A stretch of 10,760 nt of DNA from NCBI GenBank assembly GCA_030829675.1, contig JAURAE010000040.1, positions 1 through 10,760 on the forward strand. Reading direction: 5' to 3'. A model generated the notes under the pieces. It saw only the letters and a list, made by a program, of their open reading frames with translations. It did not search any database and was not told where the DNA came from. This document shows positions 1-6,992 of the stretch, one piece after another. The first letter of the stretch is position 1, and every line of letters starts with the position of its first letter. A program made the translations under genes and the position numbers. The DNA is from Schleiferiaceae bacterium. GTDB lineage: Bacteria; Bacteroidota; Bacteroidia; Flavobacteriales; Schleiferiaceae.

Positions 1-558
1 CAAGGCAATCTCTATCTCCTCGTCCGGATACCCTCCCAAGGTCACCTTGGAAATACCGTCCTTCAAGCGTAACTCTCTTTCAATGCGTCGCGCCTCCTGC
101 TTCAAGCTCACGAGATCCACACCCGCGCCAGAAAGTGCTATGCTCATAGCCAAGGTCAAGTTTTCCTGCTTCGATACGCGCACAGGTTCCAATCCCGTCG
201 GGAAAGAAGGCACGCGCTCGACCGCATTCTTAACATCCTCCAGGACCAAATCTGTATCATATCCCTTCAATACCTCAATACGGATGGTCGCCGCGTTTTC
301 ACTCGACACCGAAGTGTATTGCTCTACCCCCGTGAGGCCTTTGAGATTCTGCTCAATTTTGTTGACTACCCCTTCTTCGATTTCCTCCGGCGAGGCTCCG
401 GGATATACCGCAGTCACCGTAATTAATCGGCTCTCCACCAATGGAAAGAACGTTGTATTTAGGCTATTGTAGCTGATCCAACCAAAGAAGAAAAACCCGA
501 TGAGAAGGGTATCGACTCCGACAGGGTACTTAATAAAGAATTCTATCAGTCGTTTCAT
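1..558 (-). CDS. RND efflux permease (AcrB/HAE-type), N-terminal part, cut by window edge
   Basis: Inner-membrane proton-driven pump subunit that works with a periplasmic adaptor and an outer-membrane channel to export toxic compounds. Only the first 186 residues are in the window; the frame is open to position 1. Residues 1-30 hold the short amphipathic start and first membrane helix (MKRLIEFFIKYPVGVDTLL, then a Phe-rich run). Next come FFPLVES and the porter-domain signature YPGASPEEIEEGVVNKIEQ (about residues 72-90), then GLTGVEQYTSVSSE and VEKV-like porter strands typical of RND permeases. The ATG (556-558) overlaps the TGA stop of the adaptor gene by 4 bp, indicating translational coupling. 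Drug RND, heavy-metal RND and other subfamilies cannot be told apart from this portion, and the substrate is unknown. Confidence 0.9.
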   Translation of the reverse strand, partial: MKRLIEFFIKYPVGVDTLLIGFFFFGWISYNSLNTTFFPLVESRLITVTAVYPGASPEEIEEGVVNKIEQNLKGLTGVEQYTSVSSENAATIRIEVLKGYDTDLVLEDVKNAVERVPSFPTGLEPVRVSKQENLTLAMSIALSGAGVDLVSLKQEARRIERELRLKDGISKVTLGGYPDEEIEIAL

Positions 559-1676
559 CTTTTGATCTCCGTTGCGTTCACAATAGTACCGGCTGCCGCT
601 TTCAACGTCGGTGAATCAACCAACGTCGTCCCCGGGGTTAAGCCAGTGATAATGATCTCATCATCTAACCATTCTACCACTTGGATCTTCGTTTTTTGAA
701 GGATGCTATCATTTTCCACCGTGTACACAAACTCATTGTCGAATACCATGTAGGCTGGAAGGGAAAGTGCATCAAATACTTCGACCCCTTCAATGGCGCC
801 GGTGAGGTACATCCCTTCGCGTAAATCTTTGCCGCGCACGTTGACGATGACATTTATACTTTGGCTCGCAGCATCTACCACTGGACTAATGCGGTCTATG
901 GTTCCGGTCCAATTACCCGCCACATCCGGACTGGTGAATTGCACCTTTTGTCCCACGCTCAATTCATCCGCATAGGCCAAGGTCACTGCACTCTTAATCT
1001 CAAAAGTGCCCGAACCTACAAAAGTTCCAAGCGCTCGCCCTGGGCTTACCAAATTTCCTCGCTTGACGTTTGCGACCGCAACAACCCCATCGAAAGGCGC
1101 GCGAATGCTAAACTTGGCCAAACGCTCCTCAGCACTCTTGACTTGGTAATACGCGCTTTGAATGCCGCGAGCAATCAAGAACTTCTCCAACGTTCCGGCA
1201 GCTTCTGGCAAAGCCGGCAATGTCGAGCTAAGACTCAAGCCATTGTAGTACGCCTCAAATCTGGCATAATCCTCAGCGTAATCCATTTTAATGTCCGGCA
1301 AGATGCCAAGAATGCTATTGATAAAGTTGCCTTTGAGGCTCATTGCATTGGCCTTGGCTTCTGCATTGTCTATTTGGATCATTACCTCGCCTTTCTTGAA
1401 GGCCGTACCCTCGAGAAAATCACGATCGCCACCCACAAAGCTTCCACTGACCTCCGCCAATAAATCGACTCTGTTCACGGCGTTCAGCTTCCCGTACAAT
1501 TCCAATGAAAGGCCCACTGTATCTGGGCTCGCCGAGAAAACATTCACCATAGGTGCGGTCTTATCTTCCGTGATTTCGACCTTCGTCGCCATGCCCGACA
1601 ACTTGTTTTTCACGGTTAGGCCAACGATAAGGATGACCACTGCCAGGGCGATGTTTCTAAATAACTTCTTGTTCAT
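555..1676 (-). CDS. RND efflux periplasmic adaptor (membrane fusion protein, HlyD/AcrA family)
   Basis: A 373-residue adaptor that bridges the inner-membrane RND pump and an outer-membrane channel. Residues 8-24 form one N-terminal membrane anchor. There is no lipobox Cys, so it is probably membrane-anchored and not a lipoprotein. The first lipoyl half lies around 70-105 (DLLAEVSGSF ... KKGEVMIQID). A helical hairpin spans about 106-188. The second lipoyl half is IRAPFDGVVA (191-200) with VKRGNLVSPG after it. Beta-barrel and membrane-proximal strands follow, including DAASQSINVIVNV and LREGMYLTG. The hairpin is short and partly hydrophobic (INSILGILPDIKMDY) instead of a long heptad coiled coil. 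The start overlaps the marR stop and the stop overlaps the permease start, each by 4 bp. No TolC-type channel gene is visible; it must lie beyond the window. Confidence 0.92.
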   Translation of the reverse strand: MNKKLFRNIALAVVILIVGLTVKNKLSGMATKVEITEDKTAPMVNVFSASPDTVGLSLELYGKLNAVNRVDLLAEVSGSFVGGDRDFLEGTAFKKGEVMIQIDNAEAKANAMSLKGNFINSILGILPDIKMDYAEDYARFEAYYNGLSLSSTLPALPEAAGTLEKFLIARGIQSAYYQVKSAEERLAKFSIRAPFDGVVAVANVKRGNLVSPGRALGTFVGSGTFEIKSAVTLAYADELSVGQKVQFTSPDVAGNWTGTIDRISPVVDAASQSINVIVNVRGKDLREGMYLTGAIEGVEVFDALSLPAYMVFDNEFVYTVENDSILQKTKIQVVEWLDDEIIITGLTPGTTLVDSPTLKAAAGTIVNATEIKR

Positions 1677-2125
1677 GATTCACTCAGGTTATAAATGACT
1701 TTTTGTAATACGTTTTCTGTAGTTTCTCTTTCCTCAGGGGTGCACCCATCAAAGGCGCGTTCCAATACACTCCCTGCACACTTCGCGATGCTATCAAACA
1801 GTGCCCTACCCTCGGCAGTAATGCTCAAGAGATTTTCGCGCTTGCTCTCAGGATTTGGTTTCATCTCCAACCAGCCCATAGCTACCATGTCCTTAACGAC
1901 ACGGCTAATTCGGTGGCGGTCAATGTCCATCATATCCACTAGCTCACGTTGTACGATCGCACGAGGGTGATGGACCATAGTAAACCCTAGAATAGGCAAC
2001 TGCACCGGGGGAATGGCATATCCTTGCTTCTGCAATTCTGCAGAAACAGCATCACGCACCAATCTATGGGAACGACCTGTGAGGTAGCCCAAACTCCGCG
2101 TAATTTTTGAAGGATCTAATGCCAA
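1673..2125 (-). CDS. MarR-family transcriptional regulator, first gene of the efflux operon
   Basis: A 150-residue winged-helix repressor of the MarR family, which usually binds DNA as a dimer and is released by small aromatic or phenolic ligands. The N-terminal dimerisation helix is around 10-33 (SLGYLTGRSHRLVRDAV). The recognition region is QRELVDMMDIDRHRISRVVK (about 59-78). The wing follows with NPESKRENLLSITAEGRALF, matching the DxRxxxLxLTxxG pattern of the family. The start is TTG (2123-2125): no in-frame ATG lies between it and the upstream in-frame stop, and the nearby ATG at about 2145-2147 is in another frame. The stop overlaps the adaptor start by 4 bp, so repressor and pump are made from one transcript and the repressor probably controls its own operon. 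Confidence 0.9.
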   Translation of the reverse strand: MALDPSKITRSLGYLTGRSHRLVRDAVSAELQKQGYAIPPVQLPILGFTMVHHPRAIVQRELVDMMDIDRHRISRVVKDMVAMGWLEMKPNPESKRENLLSITAEGRALFDSIAKCAGSVLERAFDGCTPEERETTENVLQKVIYNLSES

Positions 2126-2145
2126 GGTATTTTGGAATTTGTTGC

Positions 2146-2174
2146 ATAGTTACAACAATTGTACCAATAGTTAC
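2146..2174. promoter_or_regulatory. candidate operator region upstream of marR (direct repeat plus small palindrome)
   Basis: In the 120-bp gap between marR and tetR, ATAGTTAC occurs at 2146-2153 and again at 2167-2174, exactly 21 bp apart, which is two helical turns. Between the copies lies the perfect 8-bp palindrome ACAATTGT (2155-2162). On the minus strand TACAATTG matches the Bacteroidota -7 element TAnnTTTG with one mismatch, but no good -33 TTG sits at the expected distance. The position, 20-50 bp before the marR start, suits a MarR autoregulatory site. This is inference from position and symmetry only. Confidence 0.25.
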
Positions 2175-2232
2175 TCAGCCTTGCGCTAATTTCTAAATCC
2201 GCTTTTATCTCCTTGGTGGATTGATTTCATTT

Positions 2233-2254
2233 AATAAGTAAGTACTCACTCATT
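2233..2254. promoter_or_regulatory. candidate TetR operator between tetR and the efflux operon
   Basis: Imperfect inverted repeat of 22 bp centred on AGT|ACT, with 9 of 11 pairs matching (left arm AATAAGTAAGT, right arm ACTCACTCATT). The 15-mer GTAAGTACTCACTCA (2238-2252) agrees at 13 of 15 positions with GTAAGTGTTCACTCA (2775-2789) at the other end of tetR. It overlaps the tetR stop codon and lies about 110 bp upstream of the marR start, so it may serve the marR-efflux promoter. Its function is inferred. Confidence 0.45.
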
Positions 2255-2773
2255 TATGAGCAACTCACGCAATCCTAAACAAAGATTATTAGCCTCGTCC
2301 TCTTCCCCGATAAAGCCTAATTCCACCGCTTGATCCAGCACTCGCTCAATAGTGTACGCTACGGCGTCTGGACGCCCGTGACCTATTTCTAACACTGCCC
2401 AAACCAATCGCTCACGAACAAAACTGTCCGAGGAAATTTCCGTGCCACTTTCCCATACAGCGCGCAAGTGCGCTACCCACGGCAAAAACTGGTCGTAATT
2501 ATCAGCAACTTCAGTAGGTATAGACAATACAGCGCGTACCAGCGATACTGGATCCGGACTGTGTAAGGCCCCATTTATAATAGAGGATTTTGCGGTGAGA
2601 CCCGCCCTAACAACAGCCTCGACGAGCTGCTGCTTGCTTCCAAAATGACGAAAGATCAACGCCTCGCTCACGCCTGCTTCTTTGGCGATTCTCGCGGTAG
2701 ACACGGCGGCCACTCCCTCCAAAGCAAAAAGCTTTTGGGCCGACGAAAGGATTTGTTGTTGTTTTTCTGTCAT
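2246..2773 (-). CDS. TetR-family transcriptional regulator
   Basis: A 175-residue protein with a typical TetR DNA-binding head and a helical ligand-binding C-terminus. The helix-turn-helix lies about at residues 24-48: STARIAKEAGVSEALIFRHF followed by GSKQQLVEAVV, matching the family pattern T..IA..AGVS...I..HF..K..L. The length is close to the lower end of the family's usual 180-220. The ATG at 2771-2773 lies inside a 24-bp palindrome, which suggests autorepression. The gene follows polA on the same strand after a 35-bp gap and precedes the marR-adaptor-permease operon. TetR proteins next to RND pumps commonly repress them, so control of the downstream efflux genes is plausible but not shown. 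The inducing ligand cannot be told from sequence. Confidence 0.9.
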   Translation of the reverse strand: MTEKQQQILSSAQKLFALEGVAAVSTARIAKEAGVSEALIFRHFGSKQQLVEAVVRAGLTAKSSIINGALHSPDPVSLVRAVLSIPTEVADNYDQFLPWVAHLRAVWESGTEISSDSFVRERLVWAVLEIGHGRPDAVAYTIERVLDQAVELGFIGEEDEANNLCLGLRELLINE

Positions 2774-2794
2774 TGTAAGTGTTCACTCACAATG
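2771..2794. promoter_or_regulatory. candidate TetR autoregulatory operator overlapping the tetR start codon
   Basis: Imperfect 24-bp inverted repeat: left arm CATTGTAAGTGT, right arm TCACTCACAATG, with 10 of 12 pairs matching. It begins at the tetR start codon (CAT on the plus strand at 2771-2773) and fills part of the 35-bp polA-tetR gap. A protein bound here would cover the tetR translation start region. The core 15-mer recurs at 2238-2252 with two differences. The length and symmetry are typical of TetR-family operators. Confidence 0.5.
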
Positions 2795-2808
2795 ATACGA
2801 ATAAAATT

Positions 2809-5640
2809 TTAGTGTGCCTCGAGCCAATTCGATCCTGTACCCACCTCAGCAACCATAGGAACCTCCAACGACACGGCGGCTTCCATCTTCTCCACCACCA
2901 GCACCTTCAACTCCTCGAGCTCGTCTTTGTAGACATCAAAGACCAATTCATCGTGCACCTGCAACAACATCTTCGATCGCATATTGGCCGCACGCATCGC
3001 CCGATCCACCTCAATCATCGCCAGCTTGATAATATCTGCTGCCGACCCCTGAATAGGTGCATTGACCGCATTTCGCTCGCTATGGCCACGAACCACAGCA
3101 TTGCGGCTCTCAATATCTTTCAAGTAACGGCGGCGACCCGTGATAGTCTCCACATAGCCGTGATCGCGGGCAAAGGCCACCTGATCGTCCATGTATTTCT
3201 TGATGCCGGGATAGGTACGGAAGTACCCATCAATAGCGGCTTTCGCCTCTTTGCGGCTCATGTCCGTTTGCTGGCTCAAACCGAATGCACTAACCCCATA
3301 GACAATCCCAAAATTCACGGTCTTAGCATTCGAACGCTGCTCTCTCGTCACCTCCTCTGGCGCCACTTCAAAGACTTTGGCCGCGGTGGCACGGTGAATA
3401 TCTTCTCCCGCCTTGAACGCCGCAATCATCGCCTCGTCTTTAGCCAACGCCGCAATGACGCGCAATTCGATTTGGCTGTAATCCGCCGCAAGTAAAATGC
3501 GCTCCTCATCCCCTGGGATAAACATCGCACGCACCTTACGGCCATTTTCTGTACGAATAGGGATGTTCTGTAGGTTCGGGTTCGTCGAACTCAATCGACC
3601 CGTAGCCGCAACCGTTTGGTTGAAACTCGTGTGAATGCGCCCGGTTGTCCGGTGAACCAATTCCGGTAAGGCATCCACATAGGTGCTCTTGAGTTTCTTC
3701 AGCTCACGGAAATCTAAAATCTTATTGATGATCGGATGGCTTTTCTTCAAACCTTCTAAAATGGCCTCCGACGTCGCATACTGCCCCGTCTTGGTCTTTT
3801 TTGGTTTATCTATGAGCTTAAGGTCTTCAAAGAGCACCTCGCCTAATTGGCGCGGGGACCCCACATTAAACGGGCGTCCGGCCAACTCGACTATCTCTTC
3901 TTCCAATCGTACAATAACCTCTTCCAACTCACCGCTGTAGGACTGCAACGCCCCAACATCCACACGAATACCCTCGCGCTCCATCCGTGCTAAAACCGGC
4001 ACCAATGGCATCTCGATGTTGCGGAATACCTTATCAACGCCCGTTTCTGCGAGCTTGGGTTCGAAAATCTCTTTAAGCTGGAACGTAATGTCCGCATCCT
4101 CGGCTGCATAATCCAAAATCTCTTCCGGCGACAAATCGCGCATGTTCTTCTGGTTCTTACCCTTGCCGATCAGCGATTCGATAGAGATGCACTGGTAGTT
4201 CAGATAGGTTTCCGCAAGGATGTCCATGTTGTGGCGCATATCCGGCTGGATCAAATAATGCGCAATCATGGTGTCGAACAGCGGGCCTTTGACCTCCACG
4301 TTATAGTTCATCAAGACACTGATGTCGTATTTGATGTTTTGTCCAATTTTCTCCCCAGCACTCGCCCAAAACGGCGCAAACGCGTCGACCATTTCCTGTG
4401 CCGCAGCGCGGTCCGCAGGCACCGGTACATAATAGGCCTTGCCCTTGGCAGGAGAGAAACTCATCCCCACTAACTCTGCATCAAGAGTATCTAGGGACGT
4501 GGTCTCTGTATCGAACGCCACACTGGGTTGTTCGGCAAGAATTTGGGCCAATTGACGGGCTTCCACCGCCGTTTCCACCATTTGGTACAAATGCGCGGTT
4601 GTCGACACACTTTCTCTGGAAGAAATCCCTGCGACCGCCGCCTCGGTAGGCGTATCGTCTCCGCCAAATAAACTCATCTGGTCGTTGGAGCTCAAACTAA
4701 CCCTTGTACTCGCAGGCTTGGCCTCTGCCGGGGCACTGGCCTCTGTTTGAGTTAATCCTAAACGACGTCCCAAGGTGCGGAACTCAAGCTCCTCAAAGAT
4801 GCCCAACAAGGCCTCTTGGTCCCAAGGATCACGCACCAAGTTTTTGGGAGATAGATCAATAGGCACATCTAAAATGATTCGGGCCAATTTCTTCGATAAC
4901 ACGCCAAGCTCCGCATTATCACGAATCTTTTCACCCAGCTTTCCTTTGATCTCATCCGCATGTGCGAGCGTTTCCTCTAGCGACCCGTATTGTGCAAGCA
5001 ATTTCTGAGCGGTCTTGGCGCCCACACCCGGCAATCCAGGGATGTTATCGACGCTATCGCCCATCATCCCGAGGTAGTCGATGACTTGTTCTACTCGGTC
5101 TAATCCGAATTTCTCACAAACCTCAGCCTCGCCCCAAACCTCTGGAGGATTACCCCCGCGACCCGGGCGATACATGAAAATGTTCGGGCTTACGAGCTGA
5201 CCAAAATCCTTATCGGGGGTCATCATATAAGTCGTAAAACCTTCTTGCTCGGCTTTTTTCGCCAAGGTCCCTATAACGTCGTCTGCCTCAAAACCGGGCA
5301 CACCAAGGGCGGGAATATTAAAGGCTTCAAGGATTTTGTGAATGTAGGGTACTGCAATTTTTATGGCCTCCGGTGTAGCATCGCGGTTCGCCTTGTATTC
5401 GGGGAATATTTCGTGACGCTCTGTGGGCTGCGGCAAATCGAAACACACCGCGATGTGCGTGGGATTCTCCTTGGACAACAAATCAAGCAAGGCCGTGGTA
5501 AACCCATAGATGGCGCTCGTATCCATACCCCCAGAAGTGATGCGTGGATTTTTCGCGAAAGCGAAGTAGGCACGGAAGATCAATGCATAGGCATCGAGCA
5601 AAAAGAGTTTTTTATCGTGATCTGGGGTTTCTTGGCCCAT
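2809..5640 (-). CDS. polA: DNA polymerase I
   Basis: A 943-residue, three-domain repair and Okazaki-fragment polymerase; length is normal for the family. The 5' nuclease domain (about 10-290) shows LLDAYALIFRAYFAF, GFEADDVIG (117-124), TPDKDFGQLV and the helix-hairpin-helix stretch NIPGLPGVGAKTAQKLL. A proline/alanine/serine-rich linker (about 296-345) leads to the 3'-5' exonuclease. That domain keeps the metal-binding D377 and E379 (FDTETTSLD), an IGQNIKYD motif and YAAEDADITF, so proofreading looks intact. The polymerase domain has TGRLSSTNPNLQNIPIR, motif A LLAADYSQIELR with D720, motif B RSNAKTVNFGIVYG (R769, K773, Y781) and motif C QVHDELVFD with H896 and D897. Start ATG 5638-5640. It is divergent from the metallophosphoesterase gene and is followed 35 bp later by tetR. 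Confidence 0.98.
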   Translation of the reverse strand: MGQETPDHDKKLFLLDAYALIFRAYFAFAKNPRITSGGMDTSAIYGFTTALLDLLSKENPTHIAVCFDLPQPTERHEIFPEYKANRDATPEAIKIAVPYIHKILEAFNIPALGVPGFEADDVIGTLAKKAEQEGFTTYMMTPDKDFGQLVSPNIFMYRPGRGGNPPEVWGEAEVCEKFGLDRVEQVIDYLGMMGDSVDNIPGLPGVGAKTAQKLLAQYGSLEETLAHADEIKGKLGEKIRDNAELGVLSKKLARIILDVPIDLSPKNLVRDPWDQEALLGIFEELEFRTLGRRLGLTQTEASAPAEAKPASTRVSLSSNDQMSLFGGDDTPTEAAVAGISSRESVSTTAHLYQMVETAVEARQLAQILAEQPSVAFDTETTSLDTLDAELVGMSFSPAKGKAYYVPVPADRAAAQEMVDAFAPFWASAGEKIGQNIKYDISVLMNYNVEVKGPLFDTMIAHYLIQPDMRHNMDILAETYLNYQCISIESLIGKGKNQKNMRDLSPEEILDYAAEDADITFQLKEIFEPKLAETGVDKVFRNIEMPLVPVLARMEREGIRVDVGALQSYSGELEEVIVRLEEEIVELAGRPFNVGSPRQLGEVLFEDLKLIDKPKKTKTGQYATSEAILEGLKKSHPIINKILDFRELKKLKSTYVDALPELVHRTTGRIHTSFNQTVAATGRLSSTNPNLQNIPIRTENGRKVRAMFIPGDEERILLAADYSQIELRVIAALAKDEAMIAAFKAGEDIHRATAAKVFEVAPEEVTREQRSNAKTVNFGIVYGVSAFGLSQQTDMSRKEAKAAIDGYFRTYPGIKKYMDDQVAFARDHGYVETITGRRRYLKDIESRNAVVRGHSERNAVNAPIQGSAADIIKLAMIEVDRAMRAANMRSKMLLQVHDELVFDVYKDELEELKVLVVEKMEAAVSLEVPMVAEVGTGSNWLEAH

Positions 5641-5656
5641 ATATTGCTTGTTAGGA

Positions 5657-5685
5657 TTGTCAGAAATTTAAAGCAGGTAAGTTAG
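5657..5685 (+). promoter_or_regulatory. candidate Bacteroidota-type promoter for the metallophosphoesterase gene
   Basis: In the 95-bp polA/metallophosphoesterase gap, TTG (5657-5659) is followed after 18 bases by TAAGTTAG (5678-5685). This matches the Bacteroidota vegetative pattern TTG - about 19 - TAnnTTTG with one mismatch in the -7 element. The predicted transcription start, near 5692, precedes both possible start codons (5736 and 5769). Pattern match only. Confidence 0.35.
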
Positions 5686-5735
5686 GGACTTCGTCTCAAT
5701 TACCCATTTTTGTAGCCTAAAACAATCGGGCCAAA

Positions 5736-6992
5736 ATGGCGTTGTTCCTAAGCATACATACAGATATAATGATCTTTCGCATACTCTTTACTTTGGGTAT
5801 GGTTCTCGCCATAGACCTTTACGCCTACCAAGCCTTCCGAACCGTTTTTAAAAGCTCTGCCACCCCTTGGATTTACTGGGGCATCACAGCGGCGTACGTG
5901 GTACTAAGCCTCGTGGTCACTGCATTGATGATGAACGGCAAGGTAGATTACAAAATAGGTAGCATTCTTTTCGGGGCCTCCATCCTACTCGCGGTACCAA
6001 AACTCGTGGCCATTGTACCACTTTTCATCGAGGACATCTCTAGAATGATTCGTTTTGCGGTCCGATTATTTACTACCCAACCCGCCCTACTGCCAGAACG
6101 CCGCGCCTTTATCTCAAAAATTGCGCTCGGTCTCGCCGCAGTGCCTTTCTTGGGAATTTTAGACGGTATTTGGAAAGGGCGATACCGCTACCGAGTAATC
6201 AGCCACACCTTGGAGTATGAAGATTTGCCGGAAGCCTTTGACGGATTCACCATCGTTCAGATTTCAGATATCCACAGTGGCTCGTTCGACAATCAAGAAA
6301 AGGTACAATACGGAGTGGACATGGTTACCGATCTCGGCGCAGATGCCGTGGTATTTACCGGAGATATGGTGAACAACATCGCCGATGAAGCAGAGCCCTG
6401 GATCGCGACCTTCCAACGATTGAAGGGAAAATTGGGCATCTTCTCCATTCTTGGCAACCACGACTATGGCGATTATTGGAAGTTCCCTACCCCAGAAGCA
6501 AAGGTGGCGAATCTTGATCGACTCAAGGAAATCCACAAGGAAATGGGTATGGATTTACTGATGAATGAAAGCCGCTACTTCGAACGCAATGGGCAGCGCA
6601 TTTACCTCGCGGGTGTCGAGAACTGGGGGCTACCACCTTTCCCTCCTTATGGGGATTTAGATAAGGCACTCGAACAGATTCCGGAAGATGCGTTCACTGT
6701 GTTGTTGAGCCACGACCCGAGTCATTTTGATGCGAAAGTGAAGCAACATCCGAACAAGGTGCACCTTACCCTAAGTGGGCATACGCATGGCATGCAGTTT
6801 GGCATTGAAATTCCGGGATGGATCAAATGGTCTCCTGTGAAATTCAAATATCCAAAATGGGCCGGTGTATACCGCGAAGAGGATGGCAAGATCTTACACG
6901 TGAACCGCGGCTTTGGCTATTTGGCCTTCCCGGGACGTGTTGGGATTTGGCCGGAAATCACCCACATTACCCTCAAAAAGAAATTGGCTTAA
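5736..6992 (+). CDS. membrane-anchored metallophosphoesterase (YkuE/YaeI-like)
   Basis: A 418-residue protein with an N-terminal membrane part and a C-terminal calcineurin-like phosphoesterase domain that binds two metals. Hydrophobic segments lie near residues 13-31, 46-66, 76-98 and 127-145. The catalytic domain starts at about 170 and carries all family motifs in order: SDIH (D178, H180), GDMVNN (D210), GNHD (240-243), SHDP (H326) and GHTHG (348-352). Relatives include UDP-diacylglucosamine or phospholipid phosphoesterases and uncharacterised Bacteroidota proteins, so the substrate is open. Two starts are possible: ATG 5736, or ATG 5769, which would begin MIFRILFTLGMVLAIDLYAY directly at the first membrane helix and is the more natural start for a membrane protein. 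Neither has a clear Shine-Dalgarno. The gene is convergent with the cyclase-dioxygenase gene and its stop shares TTAA with that gene's stop. Confidence 0.92.
   Translation: MALFLSIHTDIMIFRILFTLGMVLAIDLYAYQAFRTVFKSSATPWIYWGITAAYVVLSLVVTALMMNGKVDYKIGSILFGASILLAVPKLVAIVPLFIEDISRMIRFAVRLFTTQPALLPERRAFISKIALGLAAVPFLGILDGIWKGRYRYRVISHTLEYEDLPEAFDGFTIVQISDIHSGSFDNQEKVQYGVDMVTDLGADAVVFTGDMVNNIADEAEPWIATFQRLKGKLGIFSILGNHDYGDYWKFPTPEAKVANLDRLKEIHKEMGMDLLMNESRYFERNGQRIYLAGVENWGLPPFPPYGDLDKALEQIPEDAFTVLLSHDPSHFDAKVKQHPNKVHLTLSGHTHGMQFGIEIPGWIKWSPVKFKYPKWAGVYREEDGKILHVNRGFGYLAFPGRVGIWPEITHITLKKKLA

Noticed and set aside
861..1463. 200-codon open frame on the plus strand opposite the adaptor gene
   Set aside because: The minus-strand adaptor has clear lipoyl and barrel motifs over the same bases; the plus-strand translation has no recognisable pattern.
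2779..3495. 238-codon plus-strand frame, rich in His, Arg and Leu, opposite the polA 3' end
   Set aside because: It covers the conserved polymerase motifs B and C on the other strand; its composition is that of an antisense shadow.
5245..5685. 146-codon plus-strand frame over the polA start
   Set aside because: Antisense to the well-conserved 5' nuclease domain, with no family pattern of its own.
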